Below are positions 54,202-62,889 of a stretch of 64,000 bases of DNA, one piece after another. Under the pieces are notes generated by a model. The model saw nothing but the letters and a program-made list of their open reading frames with translations. It searched no databases and was not told the origin of the DNA. Position 1 is the first letter of the stretch; every line of letters starts with the position of its first letter. Source of the stretch: Gammaproteobacteria bacterium. GTDB taxonomy: Bacteria > Pseudomonadota > Gammaproteobacteria > Steroidobacterales > Steroidobacteraceae. Where the stretch lies: contig DAHUYP010000090.1 in assembly GCA_027315105.1 (NCBI GenBank), forward strand, positions 44,970-108,969, given 5' to 3'. Made by a program: the position numbers and the translations under genes.

Positions 54202-54252
54202 CCCGGTCTCACCTCGATGGCGCGTCGCGATCGGCTCCTGGTGCCTGAAAAT

Positions 54253-54606
54253 TCAGAATATGAGGACTTTGTCGGCGCAGAGCGTCGCTTCTGTCAGATC
54301 GTCCATGGAGCTGCGGCGGGCGCCATCGATGAGTTCCACTTCGGTCAGACCGCGCGCATCCATGCAGGTACCACACAACAGGAGCTTGTGGGCGCCGCTC
54401 GCAAAGCGCTTCAACATGCGTTCGAGGTTGTAATAGCCATCGGGTGTCTTCTGGCCCTTCCTGCTGCAGGAAACGGCATCGGCCATGAGGAATACTGTCA
54501 CCTCCGCCGCCGGATCCTTCTTCACCAGGGCGTTGGCGAGCCGCAGTCCGTTGTAGCAACGCTCGGTCCCGTATGGCGGGTCGTTGAGGATGAGCAAAAT
54601 CTTCAT
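54253..54606 (-). CDS. DsrE/F-family sulfurtransferase-like protein
   Basis: 117 residues from the ATG at 54606, behind an excellent TGGAGG. The fold begins MKILLILNDPPYGTERCYNGLRLANAL, with VTVFLMADAVSCSRKGQ and LLLCGTCMDARGL as the cysteine-bearing segments expected of DsrE/TusD-like sulfur carriers. Cysteines in CGTCMDARG are placed to hold a persulfide. Within this operon it probably shuttles sulfane sulfur among the desulfurase, the dioxygenase and the rhodanese-type regulator. Confidence 0.85.
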   Translation of the reverse strand: MKILLILNDPPYGTERCYNGLRLANALVKKDPAAEVTVFLMADAVSCSRKGQKTPDGYYNLERMLKRFASGAHKLLLCGTCMDARGLTEVELIDGARRSSMDDLTEATLCADKVLIF

Positions 54607-54637
54607 CGGCACCTCCAGTAGTTCAGGCAGGAGAACT

Positions 54638-55018
54638 TCAGTCGCCGAGAACCCGGCGGCGCTCCTCGAACTCTTCCTTGTCGATGTCGCCGCGTGCATA
54701 CCGCTCCTTGAGGATATCGAGCGGAGTGCGTGCCGGTGGGGCCTGGTTCGGCGGCTGAACCGAGTGCCATGGACCACCGAGCCAGCGCAGAAGAAGGACT
54801 GCCACCGCAATCGCCAGGGCCAGTACCAGGATCATGAATAGCGGGCCGAAGATCATCATGCCGTACCACCTCCCGCTCCAATCCATCATGTACGGGCCGT
54901 ATCCATATCGGTTGGGTTCAGGCAGCTGTTGCGCCCATGCCAGAGCCGGCGTCAGAGCAAGCGCCGCACTTGCTGCGGGACCGATTGAAGTTGAAACCCT
55001 CTTCATCCGCTTGTCCAT
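54638..55018 (-). CDS. SHOCT-domain membrane protein
   Basis: 126 residues from the ATG at 55018; the ATG at 55006 is equally possible. A signal-like helix (IGPAASAALALTPALAWA), a short Tyr/Met-rich loop, a second long helix (GPLFMILVLALAIAVAVLLLRWL) and a C-terminal SHOCT motif (LDILKERYARGDIDKEEFEERRRVL) are visible. SHOCT proteins are common, poorly understood membrane-associated accessories. It sits between the dioxygenase-like and DsrE genes in one transcript. Confidence 0.78.
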   Translation of the reverse strand: MDKRMKRVSTSIGPAASAALALTPALAWAQQLPEPNRYGYGPYMMDWSGRWYGMMIFGPLFMILVLALAIAVAVLLLRWLGGPWHSVQPPNQAPPARTPLDILKERYARGDIDKEEFEERRRVLGD

Positions 55019-55088
55019 TCTTGGATGATGCAGCTGGAGCACGGGCTTCGGCTGGGTAATCGGGCCGACCAAGCGACGCACCTGATGC

Positions 55089-55823
55089 TCATACCAGTGC
55101 GAGTCCAGCATTGGCCGCACGGAGCTCCGCCGCCCGCAGCGGCGGCGATGGAATCTCGGTCGACATGCAGCGCACGAAAGCCCCTTCGTCCTCCATGCGG
55201 AACGCGGCGTTGTGGCGCTTCTCGAAACCGATGGTGGACCAGGGCTTGCCGCTTAGGCTGCGTCCACACATCGATCCGGAGAATGCCCCCGGCAGCACTT
55301 CCAGATGATCCGGCAGCGCCTTCAGACGCTGAAGGCTCCGGAACAGAAGGCGCGCTCCGTCCTCGACAGATGAGGTCAGCTCTGTCCTGCCGACATCCCC
55401 TACCATCAGCGTGTGGCCGGTAAGCACGAACCAGGGATCCTCGGATCGCGTCCGATCGGTGACGAGCAGGGAGACATGCTCGGGCGTGTGCCCCGGCGTA
55501 TGGAGAATCTTTACCGAGACATTGCCTAGCGAGAGCATGTCGTGGTCACGGACGCCACGGAATGGTGAGGCCGCCTCCGCGTCGGCGAATAGCACGTACT
55601 CGGCCCTGGCGGCCTCGGCCAAGCGTCGCCCGGCCGAAACATGATCCGCGTGGATATGCGTGTCGACGACGTAGAGAATGCGCATCCCGGTGCCGTGAGC
55701 CGCCTCGAGATAGGGCGCTATTTCACCGACGGGATCGACGATGGCGGCCGCCGCCTTCCCGCCGCAGCCAAAAAGGTAGGAAATCGCCACAGGGTCGGCG
55801 TGGAGGAACTGTCGCAGGATCAT
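55089..55823 (-). CDS. Persulfide-dioxygenase-like MBL-fold protein (ETHE1/Blh group)
   Basis: 244 residues from the ATG at 55823 behind CCGGAGG. ETHE1-type enzymes oxidise glutathione persulfide to sulfite using iron. Metal-site motifs are DTHIHADHVSAGRRL, HTPGHTPEHVSLL and TGHTLMVGDVGRTEL. It starts the minus-strand sulfur operon and is divergent from an ArsR-rhodanese regulator, the classic arrangement of BigR-blh type sulfide-detoxification loci. The C-terminal about 40 residues (around SGKPWSTIGFEKRHNAAF) carry the extension usual for this group. Confidence 0.85.
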   Translation of the reverse strand: MILRQFLHADPVAISYLFGCGGKAAAAIVDPVGEIAPYLEAAHGTGMRILYVVDTHIHADHVSAGRRLAEAARAEYVLFADAEAASPFRGVRDHDMLSLGNVSVKILHTPGHTPEHVSLLVTDRTRSEDPWFVLTGHTLMVGDVGRTELTSSVEDGARLLFRSLQRLKALPDHLEVLPGAFSGSMCGRSLSGKPWSTIGFEKRHNAAFRMEDEGAFVRCMSTEIPSPPLRAAELRAANAGLALV

Positions 55824-55907
55824 GGGAACCTCCGGTTGCCGGGCGCCTCCGCCTGTGCGCCCCTCCTCGATCGGATCCATTACTTGCTTGACTAGATAAG
55901 GGCGATC

Positions 55908-55933
55908 ATCATTCAATCAATATATTGAATGAT
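55908..55933. promoter_or_regulatory. Palindromic operator between regulator and dioxygenase genes
   Basis: ATCATTCAAT at 55908-55917 and its exact inverse ATTGAATGAT at 55924-55933 flank CAATAT. The AT-rich 10-6-10 palindrome lies just upstream of the ArsR-family gene and 85 bases from the divergent dioxygenase start. It is the expected form and place of an ArsR/BigR operator controlling both directions. Confidence 0.8.
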
Positions 55934-55950
55934 TGCTCCGGTGGAGAGGT

Positions 55951-56628
55951 ATGTCAAGCCAGAATCCCAAGGGTCCCAAGAGCGCACTGTTTGCCGGGTT
56001 CGCCGAGGTGGCCAAGGCGCTTGGCCAAGGTCATCGGCTAGAAATCCTGGAGCTGTTGGCGCAGAGCGAGCGAAGCGTCGAGGTGCTGGCCGAGCGTGCC
56101 GGATTGTCGATCGCCAATGCCTCCCAGCATCTTCGTCTGATGCGCCGCGCTGGTCTGCTGGTCTCGCGCCGCGACGGCAAGCGCATCCTTTACGGCCTGA
56201 GCGACCCGGCGGTGCTTGATCTCATGGCGGCACTCCGCCGCGTCGCCGAACGAAACCTGGCGGAAGTCCGCGAAGTCATCGGCGGCTACTTCCATGAGCG
56301 CGACGCACTGGAGCCGGTTGGTCGGAGAGAGCTCGCACGCCGCCTCAAGGATGGTCTCGTAACCGTGCTCGACGTGCGTCCCGAAGACGAGTTCGGCACC
56401 GGGCATCTGCCACAAGCGATCAACATACCCCTGCGCGAGTTAACGAGCCGCTTGCGCGAGCTTCCCAGGGATCGTGAGATCGTCGCCTATTGTCGCGGCC
56501 CATATTGCGTCCTGGCCTTTGAAGCGGTCGCGTTGCTTCGGCGCCGCGGATTCAGGATCAGGCGACTTGAGGACGGCTATCCGGAGTGGAAAGCGGCCGG
56601 GTTGCCGGTGGCACAGGATCGACGGTGA
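55951..56628 (+). CDS. ArsR-family regulator fused to a rhodanese domain
   Basis: 225 residues from the ATG at 55951 behind TGGAGAGG. The N-terminal winged helix (about 10-95) has VEVLAERAGLSIANASQHLRLMRRAGLL as the recognition region. A rhodanese domain (about 125-220) carries LDVRPEDEFGTGHLPQAINIPL and the catalytic loop AYCRGPYC. The DNA-binding half contains no cysteine, so the thiol pair that BigR/SqrR-type sensors use is absent; persulfide sensing would have to run through the rhodanese cysteines. It is divergent from the operon it should repress. Confidence 0.9.
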   Translation: MSSQNPKGPKSALFAGFAEVAKALGQGHRLEILELLAQSERSVEVLAERAGLSIANASQHLRLMRRAGLLVSRRDGKRILYGLSDPAVLDLMAALRRVAERNLAEVREVIGGYFHERDALEPVGRRELARRLKDGLVTVLDVRPEDEFGTGHLPQAINIPLRELTSRLRELPRDREIVAYCRGPYCVLAFEAVALLRRRGFRIRRLEDGYPEWKAAGLPVAQDRR

Positions 56629-56805
56629 TACGGGCGCGCGTATTCACTTGCTTGCTCGCGCCGCGCGCTGCACGCGACCTCACCGGGCGCGCCGCGATCA
56701 TCCGCGTACGACATGCTACGCAAGAATTGCCGGGCATGATCGCCGTGGGGGACCAGGCCGATGACAGGTGCCGCTCTGAGGCGCGGACGGCGAGGCGGCA
56801 CGATC

Positions 56806-57984
56806 TCAGGCTTGTACCGCCGCCGCCAGCGCCTGCTGCAGGTCCTCGAGCAGGTCGTCGGCGTCTTCCAGGCCGATCGACAATCGCACCGTACCGTCGG
56901 CGACGCCGGACAAGCGCTGCTGTTCTTCGTTCAGATCGCGGCTGCCGAGCATCTGCGGCGGCATCACGAGTGACTCCGTCGAGCCCAGGCTTGCGGTCAT
57001 CGCGAACAGCTGCAGCGCTTCGGCAAAGCGCCGCCCGGCCTCGGCCCCGCCGCGCAGATCGAAGCTCACGACCGCCCCGAAATCGGTCATCTGTGCGGCG
57101 GCCAGCGCGTGGCCGGGATCGCCCGGCAGGCCCGGATAATGGGTGCGCTCCACGGCCGGATGGCTCGACAGGAACTCCGCGACGCGCTGTGCGTTGGCGC
57201 ACTGTGCCCGAAAGCGCACGAAGTAGGTCTTCAGGCCCCGCTGCAGCAGGAACGCCGCATGCGGATCGAGCACTCCGCCGAGCACCGTGAAATCCGGCCG
57301 CAAGCCGCGAATCAGGCGCTCGTTGGCGATCGCCGCCCCACCCATGACATCGCCGTGCCCGGAGACGAATTTGGTCAGGCTGTGCAGGAAGATGTCGATG
57401 TCGTACTGCCCGTGCTGATGCACGCCGGCGAAGGTGTTGTCGAGCACCGTCAGGGCGCCGTGGGTGCGCGCCAGCCGCGAGATGGCCGCAATGTCGGCGA
57501 TCCGATTGATCGGATTGGTGGGGCTCTCGAACACGACCAGGCGCGTCGGCCGCGACGACAGCACGCGCTCGATGCCGGCCAGGTCCGCGATCGACAGCAG
57601 CGTGTGCTCGACCCCGAACTTCGCCAGCGTGCGGCGGATCAGGTGCCGCGTCGGCCCGTAGGTCTCGATGAAGCACAGCACGTGATCGCCCTGCCGCGTC
57701 AGCGATAGCAGCGCCTGCGCGATCGCCCCGACGCCCGAGGCGCACACCAGGCAGTCATCCCGCCCCTGCAGCTCCGCCAGCGTGAGCTCCAGCTGGCGCG
57801 TGGTCGGATTGGAGCTGCGCAGGTAGAAGAACCCGGCCCGGTCCCCGCGCAACGAGCGCAGCGTGTCATCGACCGTCTGGAACTCGAACTTGACGGTCTG
57901 GTGAATCGGCGCGACCACCGGCCGGTTGTCGGCGGGCACCTCGACGGCCGGCGGATGATTCACAAGCGTGGATTTCTTCACCAT
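56806..57984 (-). CDS. Cys/Met-metabolism PLP enzyme (cystathionine gamma-synthase / gamma-lyase family)
   Basis: 392 residues from the ATG at 57984 behind GCGGAGG. The fold-type I motifs are YLRSSNPTTRQLELTLAELQG, CASGVGAIAQALLSL, ESPTNPINRIAD, VLDNTFAGVHQ, the PLP lysine in HSLTKFVSGHGDVMGG, and LGSTESLVMPP. Family members make or cleave cystathionine, homocysteine or methionine; motifs alone do not decide which. It follows an aminotransferase gene by 19 bases. Confidence 0.87.
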   Translation of the reverse strand: MVKKSTLVNHPPAVEVPADNRPVVAPIHQTVKFEFQTVDDTLRSLRGDRAGFFYLRSSNPTTRQLELTLAELQGRDDCLVCASGVGAIAQALLSLTRQGDHVLCFIETYGPTRHLIRRTLAKFGVEHTLLSIADLAGIERVLSSRPTRLVVFESPTNPINRIADIAAISRLARTHGALTVLDNTFAGVHQHGQYDIDIFLHSLTKFVSGHGDVMGGAAIANERLIRGLRPDFTVLGGVLDPHAAFLLQRGLKTYFVRFRAQCANAQRVAEFLSSHPAVERTHYPGLPGDPGHALAAAQMTDFGAVVSFDLRGGAEAGRRFAEALQLFAMTASLGSTESLVMPPQMLGSRDLNEEQQRLSGVADGTVRLSIGLEDADDLLEDLQQALAAAVQA

Positions 57985-58003
57985 CGGGTCCTCCGCAGTG
58001 GGC

Positions 58004-59191
58004 TCACGCACTCGAGCGCGCGGTCGCAGCGTCGCGCCGGGTGCGCGCGAATTCGCGCAACCGGGCGGCGCCTTCATCGAGCGTCGCGTCGCGCTTGGCG
58101 ACGCACAGACGCAGCAGCGTCATCGGCGGCGGGTGCTGATAGAACACCGACAACGGTATGCTCGCCACTCGCGCGCGCAGCAGCAGTTCCTCGGCGAATT
58201 CGGTATCCGGCCGCGGGCTCACGGCGGCGTAATCGATGAGCTGGAAGAACGAGCCCTGCGCCGGCGGCAGCGTCAGGCCGCTGCCGGCCAGTGCCGCGAT
58301 CAGGCGGTCGCGTTTGGCGGTGAAGAACGCTCCGAGATGCTCGCCGCAATCGGGCCGTTCGCCCAGATAGCGCGCGATCGCGAGCTGGGGCGCGGTCGGG
58401 ATCGTGAACGTATTGAACTGGTGCACTTTGCGCAGCTCGGCGCTCAGCGGCGCCGGCGCCACCGCATAGCCGACCCGCAGGCCGGTCGCCTGCAGGGTCT
58501 TGCCGAACGAGAACACCGCCACGCTGCGCTCGCGCAGCTCCGGCACCGACAGCACGCCGTGATGTGCGCGGCCGTCGTACAGTACGTGCTCGTACACCTC
58601 GTCGGCGACCAGGTAGATCTCGCGTCCCCGCAGCAGCTGCGCCAGAGCGGCCAGATCCTGCGCCGTCAGGCAGGTGCAGCTCGGATTGTGCGGCGAGTTG
58701 ATGATCAGCAAGCGCGTGCGTGCGCTCAGCACCGAGGCGACGCGATCCCAATCGTAGCGGAATGCCGGCGGCTGCAGCGGCACGTGGATACACGCGCCGC
58801 CGGCCAGCCGCACGGCCGGATCGTAGGAATCGTAGGCGGGATCGAATACCACCACCTCGTCGCCGGCGGCCACCAGCGCCTGCACCGCCGAGAAGATCGC
58901 CTCGGTGGCGCCCAGCGTGATCGTGATCTCGAGCTCCGGATCCACCTGCGCCGGGTAGCTGCGCGCCAGCTTGGCCGCTATCGCCTCGCGCAGCTGCGGC
59001 AAGCCGGGCATCGGCGCGTACTGGTTGTAGCCCTCGCGCATGGCCTGGTGCACCAGCTCGCCCAGGCGCGGGTCGATGTCGTAGTCCGGAAAGCCCTGTC
59101 CGAGATTGACGGCGCCCAGCTCGGCGGCGCGGCGCGACATGACGCTGAAGATCGTCGTACCGACCTGGGGCAGTTTGCTGCGGAAGGCCAT
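58004..59191 (-). CDS. Class I aminotransferase, methionine/kynurenine type (YbdL-like)
   Basis: 395 residues. The opening FSVMSRRAAELGAVNLGQGFPDYD and the EGYNQYAPMPGLPQLREAIA segment mark the YbdL/kynurenine aminotransferase group. Further motifs are ITLGATEAIFSAVQAL, NSPHNPSC, VADEVYEHVLYDG, the PLP lysine in FSFGKTLQATGLRVGY, and the substrate arginine LLRLCVAKRD. YbdL prefers methionine and aromatic amino acids. It lies 24 bases after the glucokinase gene, in the same array. Confidence 0.88.
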   Translation of the reverse strand: MAFRSKLPQVGTTIFSVMSRRAAELGAVNLGQGFPDYDIDPRLGELVHQAMREGYNQYAPMPGLPQLREAIAAKLARSYPAQVDPELEITITLGATEAIFSAVQALVAAGDEVVVFDPAYDSYDPAVRLAGGACIHVPLQPPAFRYDWDRVASVLSARTRLLIINSPHNPSCTCLTAQDLAALAQLLRGREIYLVADEVYEHVLYDGRAHHGVLSVPELRERSVAVFSFGKTLQATGLRVGYAVAPAPLSAELRKVHQFNTFTIPTAPQLAIARYLGERPDCGEHLGAFFTAKRDRLIAALAGSGLTLPPAQGSFFQLIDYAAVSPRPDTEFAEELLLRARVASIPLSVFYQHPPPMTLLRLCVAKRDATLDEGAARLREFARTRRDAATARSSA

Positions 59192-59215
59192 GCGCGGTTT
59201 TGCGGGCGCCGCGCG

Positions 59216-59971
59216 CTAGCGCTGCCGCTGCCGCGCGGCTGCGAACGCCGCGCCGATCACCCCGGCCAGCGCGCCGTGGGCAGCGCGCCGGATCTCGGCC
59301 GGACTCTTCAATAGATGACCGAACTGCTCGAAATCCTCGCTGATCGAGCCGCCGATGATGAACAGGTCCGGCCAGAACAGCGCGTGCAGGCGCGCCAGGT
59401 ACTCATTGACCCGGGCACACCAGCTCGGCCAGTCCAGCCGCTCCTCGGTGCGTATGCGCGCCGATGCCGACAGTTCCGCGTCCCGGCCGTGGAGCTCCAT
59501 GTGACCGAATTCGGTGTTCGGCACCAGCTCGCCGTCGAGGAACAGTCCCGAACCGATGCCGGTGCCGAAGGTCAGCATGATGACCACGCCCTTGACGCCC
59601 GCGGCAGCGCCGCCCGCCGACACCTCGGCCAGGCCGGCCGCGTCGGCATCATTGAGGAAGATGACCGGACGGCCGATCAGCTGCGACAGGCGCGCGCCGC
59701 CGGCGCAGCCAATCCAGCTCTTGTCGACGTTGGCCGCGGTGCGCGCGATGCCGCCCTGCACGACCGACGGAAACGCCAGCCCGACCGTGCCCTGGGCGCC
59801 GAGCTCGCGGTCGATCCGGGCGCAGGCCTGCAGCACGGCTTCCGGGGTCGACGGCGTCGGTGTGCGCACCGATTGCAGCGGCGTCACCGCCGCGCCGCGC
59901 TCGACGTCCACCAGCGCCGCCTTGATCGAGGAGCCGCCAACGTCCAGTCCGAGCAGCATCGTGTGCGCCAT
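59216..59971 (-). CDS. ppgK: ROK-family polyphosphate glucokinase
   Basis: 251 residues. ROK kinase start LLGLDVGGSSIKAALVDVERG, with the polyphosphate-glucokinase hallmark block LTFGTGIGSGLFLDGELVPNTEFGHMELHGRDAE and the helix DWPSWCARVNEYLARLHALFWPDLFIIGGSIS. PpgK phosphorylates glucose using polyphosphate (and sometimes ATP). It starts 16 bases after potI, so glucose entry is transcriptionally tied to a polyamine transporter here. Confidence 0.88.
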   Translation of the reverse strand: MAHTMLLGLDVGGSSIKAALVDVERGAAVTPLQSVRTPTPSTPEAVLQACARIDRELGAQGTVGLAFPSVVQGGIARTAANVDKSWIGCAGGARLSQLIGRPVIFLNDADAAGLAEVSAGGAAAGVKGVVIMLTFGTGIGSGLFLDGELVPNTEFGHMELHGRDAELSASARIRTEERLDWPSWCARVNEYLARLHALFWPDLFIIGGSISEDFEQFGHLLKSPAEIRRAAHGALAGVIGAAFAAARQRQR

Positions 59972-59987
59972 GGTTTACCGGTCCTGA

Positions 59988-60845
59988 TCAGCCGCCGCCC
60001 GGGTCCGCCAGTGCCAGCCGCAGGTCCCGCTCCCGGCGGCGCTCCCGGCGCTGCAGCAGCAGCGCCGCGCTCACGGCGCCGACGGCGACGATCGACACCA
60101 TCAGCGTCGCCAGCGCATTGACGTCCGGGCTGACGCCCAGCCGCACCTTGGAGAAGATGACCATCGGCAATGTGCTCGCACCGGGGCCGGCGACGAATTG
60201 CGATATCACCACATCATCCCACGATAGTGTAAACGACAACAGCCAGCCTGAAAGCAGCGCCGGCGCGATCAGCGGCAGAGTGATGCGCGCGAACACCTTC
60301 GCCGGCCGCGCCCCCAGGTCCAGCGCCGCCTCTTCCAGCGACTGGTCGAAGCCGATCAGGCGCGACTGTACGATCACCGCCACGTAGGACAGCGAGAAGC
60401 TGATGTGCGCGAGCGTGATCGTGGTGACGCCGCGGCTCGATGGCCAGCCGAGCAGCTGCTCCATCGCCACGAACAGCAGCAGCAGCGACAGGCCGGTGAT
60501 GATCTCGGGCAGCACCAGCGGCGCGGTCGTCAGCGCCGCAAGCAGCGCGCGGCCGCGGAAGCGGCCGAAGCGCACCAGCGCGAATCCGGCCATGGTGCCG
60601 AGGATGGTCGCGCCGGTGGCATTCATGGCCGCGATCTTCAACGACAGCACGGCCGCGTCGATGATCTGCTGGTTGTGAAACAGCTCGCCGTACCACTTGA
60701 GCGTCGGCGAGTGCGCCGCATCCCACACCGTCACCAGCCGCGAGGCGTTGAACGAGAACACGATCATCGACAGGATCGGCAGGTACAGGAACGCGAAGCC
60801 GAAGGCCAGGATCGTCGGCAGCAGCAGCACGCGCCGCGCGCTCAT
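59988..60845 (-). CDS. potI: Polyamine ABC transporter permease PotI
   Basis: 285 residues, six membrane helices (starting RVLLLPTILAFGFAFLYLPILSMIVFSFN). The permease EAA loop reads EEAALDLGARPAKVFARITLPLIAP, and the DDVVISQFVAGPGASTLPM segment matches PotI. Its start overlaps the potH stop (ATGA). Together with PotH it forms the inner-membrane channel for putrescine. Confidence 0.92.
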   Translation of the reverse strand: MSARRVLLLPTILAFGFAFLYLPILSMIVFSFNASRLVTVWDAAHSPTLKWYGELFHNQQIIDAAVLSLKIAAMNATGATILGTMAGFALVRFGRFRGRALLAALTTAPLVLPEIITGLSLLLLFVAMEQLLGWPSSRGVTTITLAHISFSLSYVAVIVQSRLIGFDQSLEEAALDLGARPAKVFARITLPLIAPALLSGWLLSFTLSWDDVVISQFVAGPGASTLPMVIFSKVRLGVSPDVNALATLMVSIVAVGAVSAALLLQRRERRRERDLRLALADPGGG

Positions 60846-61759
60846 GCCGCACCCGCGAGCTCGCGGCTTCGGTAGCGCTGGAAGATCACGATCGGGCCCA
60901 GCAGCACGATCAGCACCACGATCGCCACCGCGCTGGCGACCGGCCAGTCGCGGTTCTCGAAGAATTCGTCCGACAGCACGCGGCCGATCATGAGCTGGTT
61001 GGCCGAGCCCATCAGCGAGGGAATGACGAACTCGCCGACCGCCGGGATGAACACCAGCATGGCGCCGGCCACCACGCCGGGAATCGACAGCGGCCAGGTG
61101 ACGCGCAGGAACGCCTTCCAGGGCGGCGCGCCCAGATCGGCCGCCGCCTCGAGCAGCGACGCGTCGTGCTTCTCGAGATTGGAGTACAACGGCAGCACCA
61201 TGAACGGCAGATACGAATACACGATGCCGATATAGACCGCGAACGAGGTATTGACCATGGCGATCGGCGCGTCGATCAGATGCAGCGCCAGCAGCAGGTT
61301 GTTGATGACGCCGTCGTCCTTGAGCAGCCCGATCCAGGCATAGACGCGCAGCAGGAACGAGGTCCAGAACGGCAGGATCACCAGCATCAGCAGCAGATTA
61401 CGCCGCGCGGGCGATGCGCGCGCGATCGCCAGCGCCATCGGATAGCCGAGCAGCAGGCACGCCAGCGTCGACAGCGCGGCGACCCGCAGCGAGTACAGGA
61501 ACGAATTGCCGTACAGCGGATCTGTGAACAGGAAATGATAGTTCGCGAGGTGCAGCTGGATCGCCAGCACGCGCTCGTGCGTCCACTCGACCAGCGCGGC
61601 GTACGGCGGCATCGCCAGGCGCGCCTCCGAGAACGAGATCTTCAGCACGATCAGGAACGGCGCCAGGAAGAACAGCACCAGCCACAGCAGCGGCAGCGCG
61701 CTCACGGCCGAACGCCCGGAGGCTCCCTGGCGCAACCACTCGAGCAGGCGCGGGCGCAT
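60842..61759 (-). CDS. potH: Polyamine ABC transporter permease PotH
   Basis: 305 residues from the ATG at 61759 behind TGAGG. Helices include LPLLWLVLFFLAPFLIVLKISFSE; the EAA loop is LEAAADLGAPPWKAFLRVTWPLSIPG, followed by FIPAVGEFVIPSLMGS as in PotH/PotB. It starts 8 bases after potG and ends overlapped with potI, so the four genes are tightly coupled. Frames extending far upstream of 61759 are antisense-like noise. Confidence 0.92.
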   Translation of the reverse strand: MRPRLLEWLRQGASGRSAVSALPLLWLVLFFLAPFLIVLKISFSEARLAMPPYAALVEWTHERVLAIQLHLANYHFLFTDPLYGNSFLYSLRVAALSTLACLLLGYPMALAIARASPARRNLLLMLVILPFWTSFLLRVYAWIGLLKDDGVINNLLLALHLIDAPIAMVNTSFAVYIGIVYSYLPFMVLPLYSNLEKHDASLLEAAADLGAPPWKAFLRVTWPLSIPGVVAGAMLVFIPAVGEFVIPSLMGSANQLMIGRVLSDEFFENRDWPVASAVAIVVLIVLLGPIVIFQRYRSRELAGAA

Positions 61760-61767
61760 GGCGCGCC

Positions 61768-62880
61768 TCAGCCGCTGCCGACGACGGGACTGGACGCGTC
61801 CCAGCTCAGGTACACCGGCGTATCGCGCACGAATCGCTCCTCCGGCTTGCGGCTGCTGTTCGCCAGCGTCGCGCGCACCTCGCGCCCGGAATCCAGCCGC
61901 ACCAGGAACACCGAGAGCTCGCCGAGGTAGGCCACTTCGCGCACCACGCCGTGCGCCCAGTTGTCGGCCGGCGCGGGCTGCTCGCGCGTCAGGCCGATCT
62001 TCTCGGGCCGCACCGCGACCCACAACGCCGCATCCGGCGGAGCGCTGATGCCGTGGTCCACGAGCACGCTGGCGGGCAGATCGGCGCACTGGATACGCAC
62101 GTAATCCGGTTCGTCCTCGACCAGGCGGCCCTCGAACAGATTCACCGAGCCGATGAAATCGGCGACGAAGCGCGTGGCCGGAAACTCGTAGATCTGCCGC
62201 GGCGTGCCGACCTGCACGATCTCGCCGTGGTTCATGACGCCTATGCGGGTCGCGAGCGTCATGGCCTCCTCCTGATCGTGGGTGACCACGATGAAGGTGA
62301 CGCCGAGCTGCTGTTGGATGTTGATCAGCTCGAACTGCGTGTGCTCGCGCAGCTTGCGGTCTAGGGCGCCGAGCGGCTCGTCGAGCAGCAGCAGCTTCGG
62401 GCGCTTGACCAGGGCGCGGGCCAGCGCCACGCGCTGGCGCTGTCCGCCCGAGAGCTGGTGCGGCTTGCGCGCCAGGTACGGCGTCATCCTGACGATCTCG
62501 AGGATCTCGCCGACGCGGCGCGCGATCTCGCGCGCCGGCAGGTGCTCCTGCTCCAGGCCGAAGGCGACATTGCGCTCGACGCTCATGTGCGGGAACAGCG
62601 CATAGGACTGGAACATCATGTTGACCGGGCGCCGGTAGGGCGGCACGTCGGCCAGGTCCTGGCCGTCGATCAGCAGCCTGCCGGCGCTCGGAGTCTCGAA
62701 TCCCGCCAGCAGGCGCAGCAGCGTGGTCTTGCCGCAACCCGAAGCGCCGAGCAGGCAGAAGATCTCCCCGCGTTCGACCGTCAGCGAGACGTTGCTTACG
62801 GCGATGAAGTCGCCGAAGCGCTTGCTGACATTCTCAATCTGCACGTATGCCTGGGCACCTGCCGGCGGATCGTTAGCCAT
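61768..62880 (-). CDS. potG: Polyamine ABC transporter ATP-binding protein PotG
   Basis: 370 residues. Walker A GASGCGKTT, Q-loop MMFQSYALFPHM, signature LSGGQRQRVALARAL, Walker B LLLLDEPLGALD and the H-loop VTHDQEEA are all intact. A C-terminal TOBE domain (about 280-365, VAVRPEKIGLT) is as in PotA/PotG. The gene order potF-G-H-I supports a putrescine-type importer. It starts 9 bases after the potF stop. Confidence 0.94.
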   Translation of the reverse strand: MANDPPAGAQAYVQIENVSKRFGDFIAVSNVSLTVERGEIFCLLGASGCGKTTLLRLLAGFETPSAGRLLIDGQDLADVPPYRRPVNMMFQSYALFPHMSVERNVAFGLEQEHLPAREIARRVGEILEIVRMTPYLARKPHQLSGGQRQRVALARALVKRPKLLLLDEPLGALDRKLREHTQFELINIQQQLGVTFIVVTHDQEEAMTLATRIGVMNHGEIVQVGTPRQIYEFPATRFVADFIGSVNLFEGRLVEDEPDYVRIQCADLPASVLVDHGISAPPDAALWVAVRPEKIGLTREQPAPADNWAHGVVREVAYLGELSVFLVRLDSGREVRATLANSSRKPEERFVRDTPVYLSWDASSPVVGSG

Positions 62881-62889
62881 GCGTCGACG

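Noticed and set aside
54603..54881. Frames overlapping the SHOCT gene as separate genes
   Set aside because: They are shifted readings of the SHOCT gene with no own signal or motif.
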